This document shows positions 37,417 to 48,615 of a stretch of DNA of 64,000 nt, piece by piece. Each line of letters opens with the position of its first letter. Position 1 is the stretch's first letter. Position numbers and translations under genes: made by a program. The notes beneath the pieces were generated by a model. The model ran no database searches. It was not told the origin of the DNA and worked only from the letters and a program-made list of their open reading frames with translations. Source of the stretch: Deinococcus sp. Marseille-Q6407 (lineage in GTDB: Bacteria > Deinococcota > Deinococci > Deinococcales > Deinococcaceae); contig NZ_CAMPFU010000002.1 in NCBI RefSeq assembly GCF_946848805.1, positions 704,501 through 768,500 of the forward strand. Reading direction: 5' to 3'.

Positions 37417-38159
37417 CCGGCCCGGCGACGCCCGGCGGGCAACCGGGATTTCCGGGGCCACACCTTACCGACATTGACTCTGGGCAAGAGCCGTTCGGCT
37501 GGCCGCTGCGGCCCTTCCTGCTGGGCTGGGCCTTGGCCGCCGCCGCCGTGTTGCTGGTGCGCTGGCTGGGGCAATTGTTTCTCTCAGACCCCTGCCGGGG
37601 CCACACGGTCTTGGCGCTGCTGATGCCGCTGCTGCTGGGGCCCGGCGGCCTGGCGCTGACCGCTTCGCAGTGGAACGACCGGCCCAAGGCCATGTTCGGG
37701 CTGGGGCTGGTGATGGCTTCCTTTGTGCCCTCGCTGCTGCTGTCGGCCTACGACATCGGGCAACTGCGGAACCTGGGCTGCGCCGGCGGCTACCTGATCG
37801 TGGCGGAACCCGGCGGCAAGCAGCTGAGCGAAATCACCCTGGAAAACGGCCAAAGCCGCGAGCTGCAGGGCCGCATCGGTGGCTACCAGCGCGACCGGCA
37901 CCCCGGCGCCTTTCAGCTGAGCGGCCAGAGCATGAGTGACGATCTGGTGATTGACCTGCCCAAAACAGTAGTGCATGTGGGTGACGTCTTCCCCATCCGG
38001 GTGCGGGCCAGGGACAATGCCGTCAGCAACCGCTTCGACTGGGGCGTGCAGGCAAAGTACCTGCCAGCCCCCGGCGAGGACCAGAGCGGCGACGCGGCGG
38101 AAATTGAAACCAGTGCCAAGCTGGCCGTAACCATCGTTCCCCGGCGCAGCGGCAAGTAA
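37413..38159 (+). CDS. Membrane-anchored protein of unknown function
   Basis: 248 residues from a TTG that overlaps the stop of the Fur-family gene. Three hydrophobic segments in the first 120 residues (FLLGWALAAAAVLLVRWL, VLALLMPLLLGPGGLALTA, FGLGLVMASFVPSLLLSAY) are followed by a soluble, beta-rich C-terminal half (KQLSEITLENGQSRELQGRIGGYQ, IVPRRSGK). I do not recognise a family. Overlap with the metalloregulator suggests co-translation, but no metal motif is visible. The start is uncertain; the TTG has no distinct ribosome site. Confidence 0.62.
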   Translation: MTGPATPGGQPGFPGPHLTDIDSGQEPFGWPLRPFLLGWALAAAAVLLVRWLGQLFLSDPCRGHTVLALLMPLLLGPGGLALTASQWNDRPKAMFGLGLVMASFVPSLLLSAYDIGQLRNLGCAGGYLIVAEPGGKQLSEITLENGQSRELQGRIGGYQRDRHPGAFQLSGQSMSDDLVIDLPKTVVHVGDVFPIRVRARDNAVSNRFDWGVQAKYLPAPGEDQSGDAAEIETSAKLAVTIVPRRSGK

Positions 38160-38305
38160 GCCAATGCCAGCCTGGCAGACGGGAGTCTGAAAGCCACTTC
38201 TGCCAGGTGATTGGCAATCCTGAAGGTGACGGAGCGTGGCGGTCGTGAGGCTGCCTGTGCCTTAATGCTCACATCTCCCTAACTTCCTGCCCTTAAAATG
38301 CGGCC

Positions 38306-38857
38306 ATGAACCATGCGGGACGGGAAGAACCGCGGCCAACCGGCCGGCCGGCCAGTGACCTGAATGCGGCACGGGTACTGGTGCTCAACGCTTCGTATGA
38401 GCCGCTTCAGGTGACCAGCATCAAGCGGGCCATCACCCTGACGCAGTTCGGGGTGGCCGAGGTTCTGGAAGAAAGCCGCGACGTGGTGCGCTCGCCTTCT
38501 ACCGTCATGCAGGTGCCCAGCGTGATCCGGCTGCGGCGTTATGTGCGCCGGCCCAATACCTTCGCGGTGCCGTTCAACCGCCGCAATGTGCTGCGGCGCG
38601 ACGCCTTTACCTGCCAGTACTGCGGCAGCGGCGAGAATCTGACCCTGGACCATGTGATGCCCCGCTCACGGGGAGGCCGGCACGAATGGACCAACGTGAC
38701 CACCGCCTGCCGCGACTGTAACCAGCGCAAGGGCAGCCGCACCCCCGAAGAGGCCCAGATGCCGCTGCAGCACGGGCCACGGGTGCCATCCTTCCGGGCG
38801 TTCGCGCACGGCCAGTTCGCGCAGACCCAGCCGGAGTGGGAACACTACCTGCGCTGA
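38306..38857 (+). CDS. HNH endonuclease
   Basis: 183 residues. The HNH domain is complete: CQYCGSGENLTLDHVMPRSRGG with the first CxxC and catalytic His, then the Asn (EWTNVTTAC) and the second CxxC (CRDCNQRK). An N-terminal part of 90 residues (VLVLNASYEPLQVTSIKRA) is typical of the widespread stand-alone bacterial HNH genes of unknown biological role. It is not near phage or restriction genes. TAAAAT lies exactly 6 nt before the ATG, one of the clearest leaderless signals here. Confidence 0.85.
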   Translation: MNHAGREEPRPTGRPASDLNAARVLVLNASYEPLQVTSIKRAITLTQFGVAEVLEESRDVVRSPSTVMQVPSVIRLRRYVRRPNTFAVPFNRRNVLRRDAFTCQYCGSGENLTLDHVMPRSRGGRHEWTNVTTACRDCNQRKGSRTPEEAQMPLQHGPRVPSFRAFAHGQFAQTQPEWEHYLR

Positions 38858-38880
38858 GCGGCGTTATACAGTGAAGCTCC

Positions 38881-39591
38881 ATGCGTTCCACTGCCCTGCC
38901 CGCCTTTTTGCTCACCGCGCTGCTGGCTCTGCCGGGGGCCCAGGCGGCCGCGCCTACCCCTGCCCCGCTGGCCGCCTCACAGACCCAGACCTCTGAAGCC
39001 TCTGCTGCCAGCACCTCGGCAGCAACCACGGCTGCGTCAGAACCAGCCACCGCAGCCGTGACCGAAGCGCCCCGGCCGGCCACGGTCGTCAAGCTGCCGG
39101 CGCCGGGTTTTCCCTGGGGACTGCTGGGCATTCTGGGCTTGCTGGGTCTGGCCTTCCCCCCCCGGCCCTCGCGCCAGCGCCGGGTGAAAGCCAAGGCCGA
39201 CGCAGCAGCCGGGCCGCAGCCAGGCAGCGTGCCTCCAACCACCGAGCCGGAAGAAACGCTGCTGGACGATCCCAGCTGGGAGATGGACACTCCTGAAGAC
39301 ACCGCCGAGTGGGACGCCGAGGAATGGCCTACAGAAGCCTGGGATGAGGACGAGCACGGCCCACGTCGGATGGATTGGGCGCCGGAAGAAGAGCCTGAGC
39401 CGGCCAGCCCCGTAATTCCCACGCCGGCTGCTGGCCGCCGCTGGCGTGATCACTCCTGGGACGAGGAAGACTGGAACGACCTGGCCGGTGAAGAAGCTGC
39501 CGACACGACCACAGAAGAACGCCCCAGCGAGCGCCTGGGCCGCCGCTCCTCTGGTGGCCCGGATCTGTCCCGGCCCCCCCGCCGGCGTTAA
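38881..39591 (+). CDS. Secreted or membrane protein with acidic tail, unknown function
   Basis: 236 residues. Signal peptide (FLLTALLALPGAQAA), an Ala/Ser/Thr/Pro-rich linker, one transmembrane helix (GLLGILGLLGLAFPP, about 80-94) followed by basic residues (RPSRQRRVKAK), and then a strongly acidic, Trp-rich C-terminal region (DDPSWEMD, EWDAEEWPTEAWDEDE) of low complexity. By the positive-inside rule the tail would be cytoplasmic. Not recognised. TACAGT (8 nt before ATG) or TATACA fits a -10 box. The gene starts 23 nt after the HNH gene. Confidence 0.6.
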   Translation: MRSTALPAFLLTALLALPGAQAAAPTPAPLAASQTQTSEASAASTSAATTAASEPATAAVTEAPRPATVVKLPAPGFPWGLLGILGLLGLAFPPRPSRQRRVKAKADAAAGPQPGSVPPTTEPEETLLDDPSWEMDTPEDTAEWDAEEWPTEAWDEDEHGPRRMDWAPEEEPEPASPVIPTPAAGRRWRDHSWDEEDWNDLAGEEAADTTTEERPSERLGRRSSGGPDLSRPPRRR

Positions 39592-39603
39592 ATGCGGCCA
39601 GGC

Positions 39604-40479
39604 TCAAACACTCTGCTCAGGCGCCGATTCGTCAGCGTCAGCGCCGGCCTGGGCCTGGCGGTCCAGCAGGTCCTGCATAAAGCCGTAGCCGATTTCCACC
39701 CCACGGTCCAGCTGATCCAGGTTCTGCAGCGTCAGGTCGCGCAGCGGGTCAAAATCCACCAGCCACTCGGGGGCCGCCTCCTGCAACTTGCGGTGGGTGA
39801 GGTGCCCCTGGGTAATGGTAAAGGCCTGCAGCAGAATCTCGGGCAGGGTGGGTGACTGGGTGGACACCAGCCCCAGCAGGCCGCCCCGCTTGGTTCCGGG
39901 CTTAGGAAAATCCAGCTCCAGCAGCGGCGCAGTGGCGTCCAGCGCAATCAGGGGCAGCCGGCTGATGCGCCGGGCCAGATCAGCCGGAACCTCGTTGACC
40001 AGCCCGCCATCCGAGAGCCAGCGGCCCTCGCAGTTGAGGGGATACACGGCCCCGGTAAAAGCGCTGCTGGCCATGATGGCCGGCACCAGCGGGCCTTTGG
40101 TAAACGAGACTTCCTCGCCGGTCTGGATATCGGTCGCCGGAATAATCAGCGGCAGGGGAAGGTCTTCGAAATTTTCCGGCAGCACCTCTGTCAGCCAGTC
40201 CTGCAGGCCGGTCGGCTGCACCAGCCCGCGCCCCAGGGTCAGGTCGAACCAGCCGGGCGGGTGCCCCTCGCGCACCAGCGACTGCACCTCGCGCCCGGTG
40301 TGACCGGCGGCCAGCAGCGCCGCCAGAATAGCCCCTGACGACGTTCCGGCCAACGCCCCGAAAGTAAAGCCGGCATCTTCCAGCGCCTGCAGCGCCCCCA
40401 CCTGATAAAAAGACCGCGCTCCCCCACCGCTGATGGCGAGGGCGACAGGCTGCGGGGACAGGGCAAGCGGCTGACTCAT
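39604..40479 (-). CDS. Patatin-like phospholipase / NTE-family hydrolase
   Basis: A 291-residue lipolytic acyl hydrolase. The oxyanion loop reads ISGGGARSFYQVG, the nucleophile motif GTSSG has the catalytic serine, and the dyad aspartate is in WLSDGGLVNEVP. This is the short single-domain bacterial form related to RssA and YchK. There is no signal peptide, so it is cytoplasmic or peripheral; substrate unknown. TAGCAT lies 8 nt before the ATG on the minus strand. It is downstream of, and separated by a terminator from, aceF. Confidence 0.87.
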   Translation of the reverse strand: MSQPLALSPQPVALAISGGGARSFYQVGALQALEDAGFTFGALAGTSSGAILAALLAAGHTGREVQSLVREGHPPGWFDLTLGRGLVQPTGLQDWLTEVLPENFEDLPLPLIIPATDIQTGEEVSFTKGPLVPAIMASSAFTGAVYPLNCEGRWLSDGGLVNEVPADLARRISRLPLIALDATAPLLELDFPKPGTKRGGLLGLVSTQSPTLPEILLQAFTITQGHLTHRKLQEAAPEWLVDFDPLRDLTLQNLDQLDRGVEIGYGFMQDLLDRQAQAGADADESAPEQSV

Positions 40480-40536
40480 AACAGCCTATGCTAGCAAGCC
40501 CGCCGCATTGGGACGGGGCAACAGGTGAGATAGAAG

Positions 40537-40580
40537 AAAGCCGGCCGGGGGACAACGCCCACCAGCCGGCTTCCTTCTCA
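40537..40580 (-). terminator. Intrinsic terminator after aceF
   Basis: On the minus strand AAGCCGGC (from 40572) pairs with GCCGGCTTT (to 40537) and is followed by TCTTCT. It ends the aceE-aceF transcript before the patatin gene. Confidence 0.75.
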
Positions 40581-40594
40581 GATTCTCATCAGCT

Positions 40595-42418
40595 TCAGAG
40601 TGAGATCAGGAACGGGTCTTCCAGCGACTCGGCAATAAAGCGCAGGAAGCGGGCCGCGTCAGCGCCGTCAATCAGGCGGTGGTCGTAGGTGAGCGAGAGC
40701 GGCAGCATGTTGCGCGGCTCGAACTCGCCTTTTTCCCGGTTCCAGACCGGCTCGATGCCGCCGCGCGACACACCCAAAATCGCCACTTCTGGGCTGTTGA
40801 CGATCGGCGTAAAAGCGTGGCCGCCGATGCCGCCCAGGTTGGAGATGGTAAAGGTCGCGCCCTGCATCTCGTCGGGCTTGAGCTTGCGTTCACGGGCGCG
40901 CTCGGCCAGGTCGGTCAGGTCCAGCACCAGTTCGGTGATGCTCTTCTTGTCGGCGTCCTTGACCACCGGCACCAGCAGGCCCACCGGGGTATCCACCGCC
41001 ACGCCGATGTTGACGAAGTCCTTGTAGACGACCTGTTCGTTCTGTAGGTCCAGGCTGGCCCCAAACTTGGGGAAACGGTGCAGGGCATTCGCCACCACCT
41101 TCATCAGGATATGGGTCATGGTGAGCTTGCCGCCGGCCTTCTGCACCCGCTCGCCGTAACGCTTGCGGGTTTCTTCCATCACGGTCACGTCGGCCTTGTC
41201 GAAGTGGGTGACCATCGGGATGGTGGTCCAGGCCTGGGTCATGGAGCGCACGGTGGCGCGGCGAATGCCGTTCATGTCCTCGCGGGTCACGTTGCCCCAC
41301 TTGGAGAAGTCAGGCAGCGCCTGTGCAGCGGCGACTGGGGCCTGCGCCGCCGGCTGAGCACCTGCCGTAGCCGCTGCAGCCGGGGCCGTGGGCGTGCCGG
41401 CAGTGCGGCGCACGTCTTCTTCGCTGATGCGCCCGGCGATGCCAGTGCCGTGCACATCGTGAATATCAATGTGCATTTCACGGGCCAGACGGCGCACGCT
41501 GGGGGCCGCCGGCACGATGGGCCGGCCCTCGTAGGTTTTGGGGTTCCGGGTGCCGGACTGCTGTGGTGCAGCGGCCTGGGCGGCTGGCTGTCCGGCAGCA
41601 GCGCTGGCTTCGCCGGTCGGGGCTGCGGCGGACTGTGGCGCTGCCGGTGCAGGCTGGCCGGCTTCAGCGGATGCGGCCGGCTGAGCGCTGGGCGCCGCAT
41701 TGTCTGCGCCGCCACTCAGGGTCAGCAACGGAGCGCCCACCTTCACCTGATCGCCCACCTTCACGTTCACGCTCTGCACGGTGCCGCCGGCGGTGGCGGG
41801 GACTTCTACCACAGCCTTGTCGGTTTCGATTTCGATGATGGGGTCGCCCTCAGAAATGGTGTCGCCGGGGTTCACCAGAATGGTCACCACAGTGGCCTGC
41901 TCAATATTGTCGCCCACGTCGGGCAGCACCACTTGTTGGCCGGCACTCTGGGCGCCCGCGCTGGCCGGCGCCGAGGCCGCAGCCGACGTACCCGAAGTGG
42001 TCGTGCCGGCTTCGCCAGTGGCCTCGGCCTGCTGGGCGCGTTGCTGTTCGGCGGCCACGTTGTTGGCCTGCGCATCACTGGGGCTGGTGGTGGTGCTCTC
42101 TGCCTGCATGGCGCGGTCACCGTCGCCCTGCTGGGGAGCGTCGCTGTCGCTGCTACTGCTGCCGCTCTGGGCGCCGGCCCTATCCCCGCCCAGGGTCAGC
42201 AGGGTGCCACCCACCGCCACCTTGTCACCCACGCTGACGGCGATGCTCTCGACCGTGCCGCCAGCGGTGGCCGGGACTTCCACCACGGCCTTATCGGTCT
42301 CGATTTCGATGATGGGGTCGCCCTCGGAAATGGTGTCGCCGGGGTTCACCAGAATGGTCACCACAGTGGCCTGCTCAATATTGTCGCCCACGTCGGGCAG
42401 TTTCAGTTCAGTTGCCAT
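40595..42418 (-). CDS. aceF: Pyruvate dehydrogenase E2, dihydrolipoyl acetyltransferase
   Basis: A 607-residue core of the pyruvate dehydrogenase complex. It has two N-terminal lipoyl domains, each with the lipoylation motif [13 protein letters not shown], joined by Ala/Ser/Gln/Pro-rich linkers, then the E1/E3-binding domain ([22 protein letters not shown]) and the catalytic domain with the active-site [16 protein letters not shown]. The two lipoyl domains are identical over about 50 residues and almost identical in DNA. Start ATG 42418 has AGAGGAG 7 nt upstream; the longer frame to 42478 lies in the intercistronic hairpin. No E3 gene (lpd) is in the window. Confidence 0.95.
   Translation of the reverse strand: MATELKLPDVGDNIEQATVVTILVNPGDTISEGDPIIEIETDKAVVEVPATAGGTVESIAVSVGDKVAVGGTLLTLGGDRAGAQSGSSSSDSDAPQQGDGDRAMQAESTTTSPSDAQANNVAAEQQRAQQAEATGEAGTTTSGTSAAASAPASAGAQSAGQQVVLPDVGDNIEQATVVTILVNPGDTISEGDPIIEIETDKAVVEVPATAGGTVQSVNVKVGDQVKVGAPLLTLSGGADNAAPSAQPAASAEAGQPAPAAPQSAAAPTGEASAAAGQPAAQAAAPQQSGTRNPKTYEGRPIVPAAPSVRRLAREMHIDIHDVHGTGIAGRISEEDVRRTAGTPTAPAAAATAGAQPAAQAPVAAAQALPDFSKWGNVTREDMNGIRRATVRSMTQAWTTIPMVTHFDKADVTVMEETRKRYGERVQKAGGKLTMTHILMKVVANALHRFPKFGASLDLQNEQVVYKDFVNIGVAVDTPVGLLVPVVKDADKKSITELVLDLTDLAERARERKLKPDEMQGATFTISNLGGIGGHAFTPIVNSPEVAILGVSRGGIEPVWNREKGEFEPRNMLPLSLTYDHRLIDGADAARFLRFIAESLEDPFLISL
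41781..42403 (-). repeat. Near-identical lipoyl-domain DNA repeats within aceF
   Basis: Segments 41781-41929 and 42255-42403 are 474 bp apart and encode the same lipoyl core. A 74-bp stretch (41853-41926 and 42327-42400) is identical, and one mismatch extends it to about 101 of 102 bases. Such a match at synonymous sites implies recent duplication or continuing gene conversion. Confidence 0.9.
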
Positions 42419-42461
42419 TGTTCGGCTCCTCTGGAGTGTTGATGAATAAAAACGTCGGAAA

Positions 42462-42500
42462 GGCCAGGCTGGAACCAAGCTGCACTCTTCCAGTCTGGCC
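42462..42500 (-). promoter_or_regulatory. Intercistronic hairpin between aceE and aceF
   Basis: GGCCAG-n-CTGGA pairs with TCCAG-n-CTGGCC (one internal mismatch), a stem of about 11 bp. There is no long T run on the minus strand, so it is more likely a stability or attenuation element that sets the E1:E2 ratio than a full terminator. Confidence 0.45.
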
Positions 42501-42508
42501 CGGTCAAC

Positions 42509-45229
<2,721 letters not shown>

Positions 45230-45346
45230 AAACGTATTCTAGGCCTGCTCTGTCAGCCCACGCCAACAAAGGGACGCAGACCGATTAACCAAATCTAATG
45301 GTGAATGGATGGGGTGAGCTGGCAGCTGGCCCGCGACCCAGAGGCG

Positions 45347-45936
45347 TCAGTGGCTGTGTGTCCAGACCAGCAGCGACACCTGCCCGCTGCCGCCCCAGCG
45401 CGTGCTGGGCTTCCGCACATAGAAATTCAGCGCATTGCGGCCCTGTGATAGCTCACGTTTGGCGGCGACGATGACCAGGAAACGGCCTACCGTTGGCATT
45501 TTCCCGCGAATATTGGGGGTGGTGACCTTGAGTTCGTGGTCCTCATACAAGGTCGCCTCGCCCCACCCCTTCAGAGGCGGAACACGGTAACTCAGCGGCT
45601 CGTACCTGGGTTCAAACTGTTCACGGCTGACCTCAATGACCTCCAATTCCATCTCAGGCGGCAGCCCCACGGTCCAGCCGAGTCGAACTCGAACTCTACG
45701 CGGCGGCTTTCCAGTGGGTGCAAGTTAATAGCGTACTGCTCAAGGGTATTAGGCTGGCGTTCAAGGTTGCTGAGATACACCAGCGGGTCGGGGCAAAAAG
45801 GTGTATGCCCGCACATGGTCTAAATGGTGTCACTTTTGGGCGACATCGTCCAAATCCCCAGCCAAAACGCCAGCGCTGCGCCGAGCACGGCGGCCCAGAG
45901 CGGCACGCGGCGGCGGGAGCGCGGCGGCGTGGTCAT
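45347..45936 (-). pseudogene. Decayed gene for a membrane-anchored protein (in-frame TAG and a frameshift)
   Basis: Reading begins at ATG 45936, 6 nt after a TAGCCT box: MTTPPRSRRRVPLWAAVLG and a hydrophobic helix (AALAFWLGIW), ending at TAG 45822-45820. The same frame resumes at once (MCGHTPFCPDPLVYLSNLE to about 45700). A third stretch in another frame (VRVRLGWTVGLPPEMELEV to VSLLVWTHSH, stop at 45347) continues the protein-like sequence. One stop and one -1-type frameshift near 45680-45720 therefore break what would be a single-pass protein of about 195 residues. Family unknown. If the three parts are expressed separately, the first is a 38-residue membrane peptide. Confidence 0.6.
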
Positions 45937-46007
45937 GCCCCCAGGCTAACGCAGCTCTGTGACTTCCGGCGAGCGCCCCACCCGGCCTGCGCTTTAGCAT
46001 CTCCCGC

Positions 46008-46937
46008 ATGGAACTTCGCCACCTGCGCCATTTTATTGCCCTGGCCGAAGAAGGCCACTTCGGACGCGCCGCCGAGCGGGTTTATGTGGTGCAGCAGGCG
46101 CTGAGCAGTTCGGTGCGCCGGCTGGAAGAGGAGGTGGGCGTGCCGCTGGTGGAGCGCAGCACCCGGCGAGTCCGGCTGACCCCGGCCGGCCGCGAGTTCC
46201 TGAGCGGAGCTCGCGCAACGCTGGCCCTGGCCGACCAGACACTGGAACGCACCCGCCGGGCGGCGCGCGGCGAGGTGGGCCGGCTGACGGTGGGCTTTGT
46301 CAGCGGGCTGGCTTTCGGCGGCCTGCCGGACATCGTGCGGGTGTTCAAGGAACGCTTTCCCGAGGTGGGCGTGGAACTGCGCGAGCTGAGCGCACAGGAG
46401 CAGGAGGAAGCGCTGCGCAGCGAGCAGATTTCGGTGGGGTTGCTGCTGCTGCCGGTGCGCGACCCCGGCCTGGATTCGGCGCCGCTGTGGCGCGAGCCGC
46501 TGGTGGCGGCACTGCCCGCCTCGCACCCGCTGGCGGCGCGGCCCCGGCTGAAGATCCAGGACCTCAAAGACGAGGACTTCGTGTTTTTCCCCCGGCATCA
46601 GCGGGCCACCTATTTCGATCAGGTGATGCAGTGGTGCGCTGAGGCCGGCTTTACCCCGCAGGTGGTGCAGGAGGCGCTGGAGGTGCCCACCCTGCTCTCG
46701 CTGGTGTCGGCGGGGGTGGGGATTTTCCTGCCGATCAGCTTTTTTCAGGGGCTGGGCATGAACGGCGTGGCGTACCGCCCGCTGGAAGACGCTCCGCTGG
46801 TGGACATCGTGGCCGTGTGGCCTCGGGAGCAGCGTGACGCCCTGCTGGACGCTTTCTTACAGGTGGCAGCCGAGGTGCTGGGGCCGCCCGGCAGAGAGGT
46901 GCAGCCCGCTTCACGACTCACAGACGCTGCCCGTTAG
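46008..46937 (+). CDS. LysR-family transcriptional regulator
   Basis: A 309-residue LysR regulator. The HTH is at residues 1-60 ([39 protein letters not shown]), a linker helix follows, and the co-inducer domain starts [13 protein letters not shown] with later [23 protein letters not shown] lies 7 nt before the ATG (leaderless). It is divergent from the decayed gene at 45.9 kb, which may once have been its target, since LysR genes often regulate the divergent neighbour. The effector is unknown. pyrD follows 33 nt downstream with its own promoter signal. Confidence 0.88.
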   Translation: MELRHLRHFIALAEEGHFGRAAERVYVVQQALSSSVRRLEEEVGVPLVERSTRRVRLTPAGREFLSGARATLALADQTLERTRRAARGEVGRLTVGFVSGLAFGGLPDIVRVFKERFPEVGVELRELSAQEQEEALRSEQISVGLLLLPVRDPGLDSAPLWREPLVAALPASHPLAARPRLKIQDLKDEDFVFFPRHQRATYFDQVMQWCAEAGFTPQVVQEALEVPTLLSLVSAGVGIFLPISFFQGLGMNGVAYRPLEDAPLVDIVAVWPREQRDALLDAFLQVAAEVLGPPGREVQPASRLTDAAR

Positions 46938-46970
46938 GTCGCGCCCCCGCCATGTAAACTGGGCCCCGAC

Positions 46971-48065
46971 ATGCACCTCTACCGTGACCTGATCAAGCCG
47001 CAGCTGTTTCGCCGCGATCCCGAGGAGATTCACCACCTCACCATCGCGGGCCTGAGCCGCGCCGGACAGCTGCCGGGGCTGCCAGGGCTGGCACGTGAGC
47101 TGAGCCTGCCACGCAACCCCGCGCTGCACCAGACGCTGTGGGGCCGTGATTTCGCCTCGCCGCTGGGGCTGGCGGCCGGGCTGGACAAGAACGCCGAAGC
47201 GGTGCCGGCTTTCGGGGCGATGGGGTTCGGCTTTCTGGAGGTGGGCACCATCACCCCACGGGCGCAGAGCGGCAACGAGCGGCCCCGGCTGTTCCGCCTG
47301 CCGGAAGACGACGCCCTGATCAACCGGATGGGCTTTAACAACGACGGCGTGGAAGCGGTGCGCGAGCGGCTGGAAGGAAGCTCCCGGCTGTGCCCGGTGT
47401 GGGTCAACATCGGCAAGAACAAGGTGACGCCCAACGAGCAAGCGGCGCTGGATTACCGCCGCTGCGTGGCCGCGCTGTATCCGGTGGCCGACGCTTTCGC
47501 CGTCAACGTGAGCAGCCCCAATACGCCGGGGCTGCGGGCCCTGCAGGCGGCCGGCGACCTGCGGGCGCTGGTGCACGAGATCATGGAAGAGGCCGAGTTG
47601 CAGCGGGTGCGCACCACTCGCCGCCGGCCGCCGGTGCTGGTCAAACTGGCCCCCGACCTGCACCCGGCCGATTTCGAAGCCAGTGTGGACGCGGTCTTGC
47701 AGGCAGGCGCCGACGGCCTGATCATCTCCAACACCACCCTGAGCCGCGAAGGGCTGCGCAGCTCCTACCGGGGCGAAAGCGGCGGCCTGAGCGGGCGGCC
47801 GCTGCGGGAGCGCTCTACAGAGCTGGTCCGGTTGGGCTTTCAGCAGGCACGCGGCCGGGTGCCGGTTGTGGGAGTGGGCGGCATCTTCAGCGCCGAGGAC
47901 GCCTTCGAGAAGATTCTGGCCGGCGCCAGCCTGGTGGAAGTCTACTCGGGCCTGATTTACGGCGGGCCCACCCTGCCAGCCGAAATTGCCCGTGGCCTGA
48001 GCCGACTGCTGGAGCGCGAAGGGTTCCGCAGCGTAGGCGAGGCGGTGGGCGCGCGCTCCATGTAG
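46971..48065 (+). CDS. pyrD: Dihydroorotate dehydrogenase, class 2 (quinone-dependent)
   Basis: A 364-residue FMN enzyme of pyrimidine synthesis that passes electrons to the quinone pool. The N-terminal amphipathic part (MHLYRDLIKPQLFRRDPEEIHHLTI) is that of membrane-associated class 2. FMN/orotate blocks: SPLGLAAGLDKNAEAV, INRMGFNNDG, VNVSSPNTPGLR with the catalytic serine, LVKLAPDL, SNTT and GVGGIFSAEDAFEKILAGA. TAAACT lies 10 nt before the ATG, giving a leader of a few nucleotides. No other pyr gene is adjacent. Confidence 0.95.
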   Translation: MHLYRDLIKPQLFRRDPEEIHHLTIAGLSRAGQLPGLPGLARELSLPRNPALHQTLWGRDFASPLGLAAGLDKNAEAVPAFGAMGFGFLEVGTITPRAQSGNERPRLFRLPEDDALINRMGFNNDGVEAVRERLEGSSRLCPVWVNIGKNKVTPNEQAALDYRRCVAALYPVADAFAVNVSSPNTPGLRALQAAGDLRALVHEIMEEAELQRVRTTRRRPPVLVKLAPDLHPADFEASVDAVLQAGADGLIISNTTLSREGLRSSYRGESGGLSGRPLRERSTELVRLGFQQARGRVPVVGVGGIFSAEDAFEKILAGASLVEVYSGLIYGGPTLPAEIARGLSRLLEREGFRSVGEAVGARSM

Positions 48066-48119
48066 ACGCGCTAAATTCGGCTTCACCTGCCGGGGAGGCG
48101 CAGGCGGCACAGTGGACCC

Positions 48120-48305
48120 ATGACCGATCCTGGAGACCGTTCCACTGCCGACACCAACATGAACCCCGACACTGGCCGCCCCGACAGCGAAGCGCAGCCG
48201 GCCGCGCCCGAGGTGGGAGAAGCGGGTTCCGAAGGGCTGCTGCGCGACAATGAGCACGACCAGGCCGACAAGGCGCAGGCCTTCCCCGACCCCACCGCCC
48301 TCTGA
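48120..48305 (+). CDS. Small acidic protein of unknown function
   Basis: 61 residues rich in Asp, Glu, Pro, Ala and Asn, with no hydrophobic core, hence probably disordered (composition like MTDPGDRSTADTN and LLRDNEHDQADKAQ). CACAGT lies 6 nt before the ATG, a fair leaderless -10. Such hydrophilic small proteins occur in stress-tolerant bacteria, but nothing ties this one to a role. It starts 54 nt after pyrD. It may be a real gene or a chance frame; the promoter-like spacing and codon use favour a gene. Confidence 0.5.
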   Translation: MTDPGDRSTADTNMNPDTGRPDSEAQPAAPEVGEAGSEGLLRDNEHDQADKAQAFPDPTAL

Positions 48306-48315
48306 TTTTTTCAGA

Positions 48316-48379
48316 AGCACCTGGGCTGCCTGAAAAACAGGCGAGCCTACAACAGGCCGCAGACACCCCCAGGTGCGCT
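48316..48379 (+). ncRNA. Candidate structured RNA with a three-way junction
   Basis: A closing stem AGCACCTGGG (48316-48325) pairs with CCCAGGTGC-(G)-CT (48368-48379). Inside it are two hairpins in a row: GCCTG-AAAAA-CAGGC (48328-48342) and GCCT-ACAAC-AGGC (48345-48357). The arms of the two hairpins can also pair with each other, allowing alternative folds. A loose T-rich stretch follows at 48385-48392, so it could be a 3' terminator or attenuator structure. It matches no riboswitch class I know, including preQ1, although the preQ1 operon is downstream. Confidence 0.4.
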
Positions 48380-48439
48380 GTGGCTTTTATTTTGGCGCCC
48401 GGTTTCAGAGCTGAGCCTGACGGACGCTGACCGCCGCCA

Positions 48440-48519
48440 GAAACACACCGATCCGGAATCACACCAGCCCAGAGGCACACTGGACTGGAAGCACACTGGG
48501 CCAGAAGCACACTGTGCCG
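48440..48519. repeat. Five tandem 16-bp repeats before the que operon
   Basis: Units GAAACACACCGATCCG, GAATCACACCAGCCCA, GAGGCACACTGGACTG, GAAGCACACTGGGCCA and GAAGCACACTGTGCCG follow each other without gaps. The CACAC core is fixed in all five. The array ends 14 nt before the -10 box of the que operon, so the last unit overlaps the -35 position. The fourth unit contains the ACTGGGCC core shared with the arrays at 14594 and 58886. The space 48306-48615 contains no protein gene. Confidence 0.8.
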
Positions 48520-48533
48520 GGGCACCTTTCGCT

Positions 48534-48606
48534 TAGACTGGGCTCCGGGCCGGCCTGTTTTGCCGGCCTGCGCCGTGGTCACAGCTGGCCCGCCGGCGCC
48601 GAGGAG
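48534..48606 (+). promoter_or_regulatory. que operon promoter and structured 5' leader
   Basis: TAGACT (48534-48539) fits the -10 box; transcription would start near 48546. The roughly 70-nt leader can form GGCCGGC-loop-GCCGGCC and then GCGCCG...CGGCGC, the second stem ending just before the ribosome site GAGGAGG (48601-48606 region). It could control access to that site. The conserved A-rich tail of preQ1-I riboswitches is absent. Confidence 0.5.
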
Positions 48607-48615
48607 GAAAACACC

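Noticed and set aside
45718..46104. Plus-strand frame of 128 codons
   Set aside because: It overlaps the LysR start and the decayed gene, with no motif and no initiation signal.
48440..48519. CRISPR array
   Set aside because: Units are adjacent 16-mers without spacers and no cas gene is present.
48306..48615. preQ1 riboswitch before queF
   Set aside because: Hairpins are present but the conserved loop and A-rich 3' tail that pairs with it could not be found.
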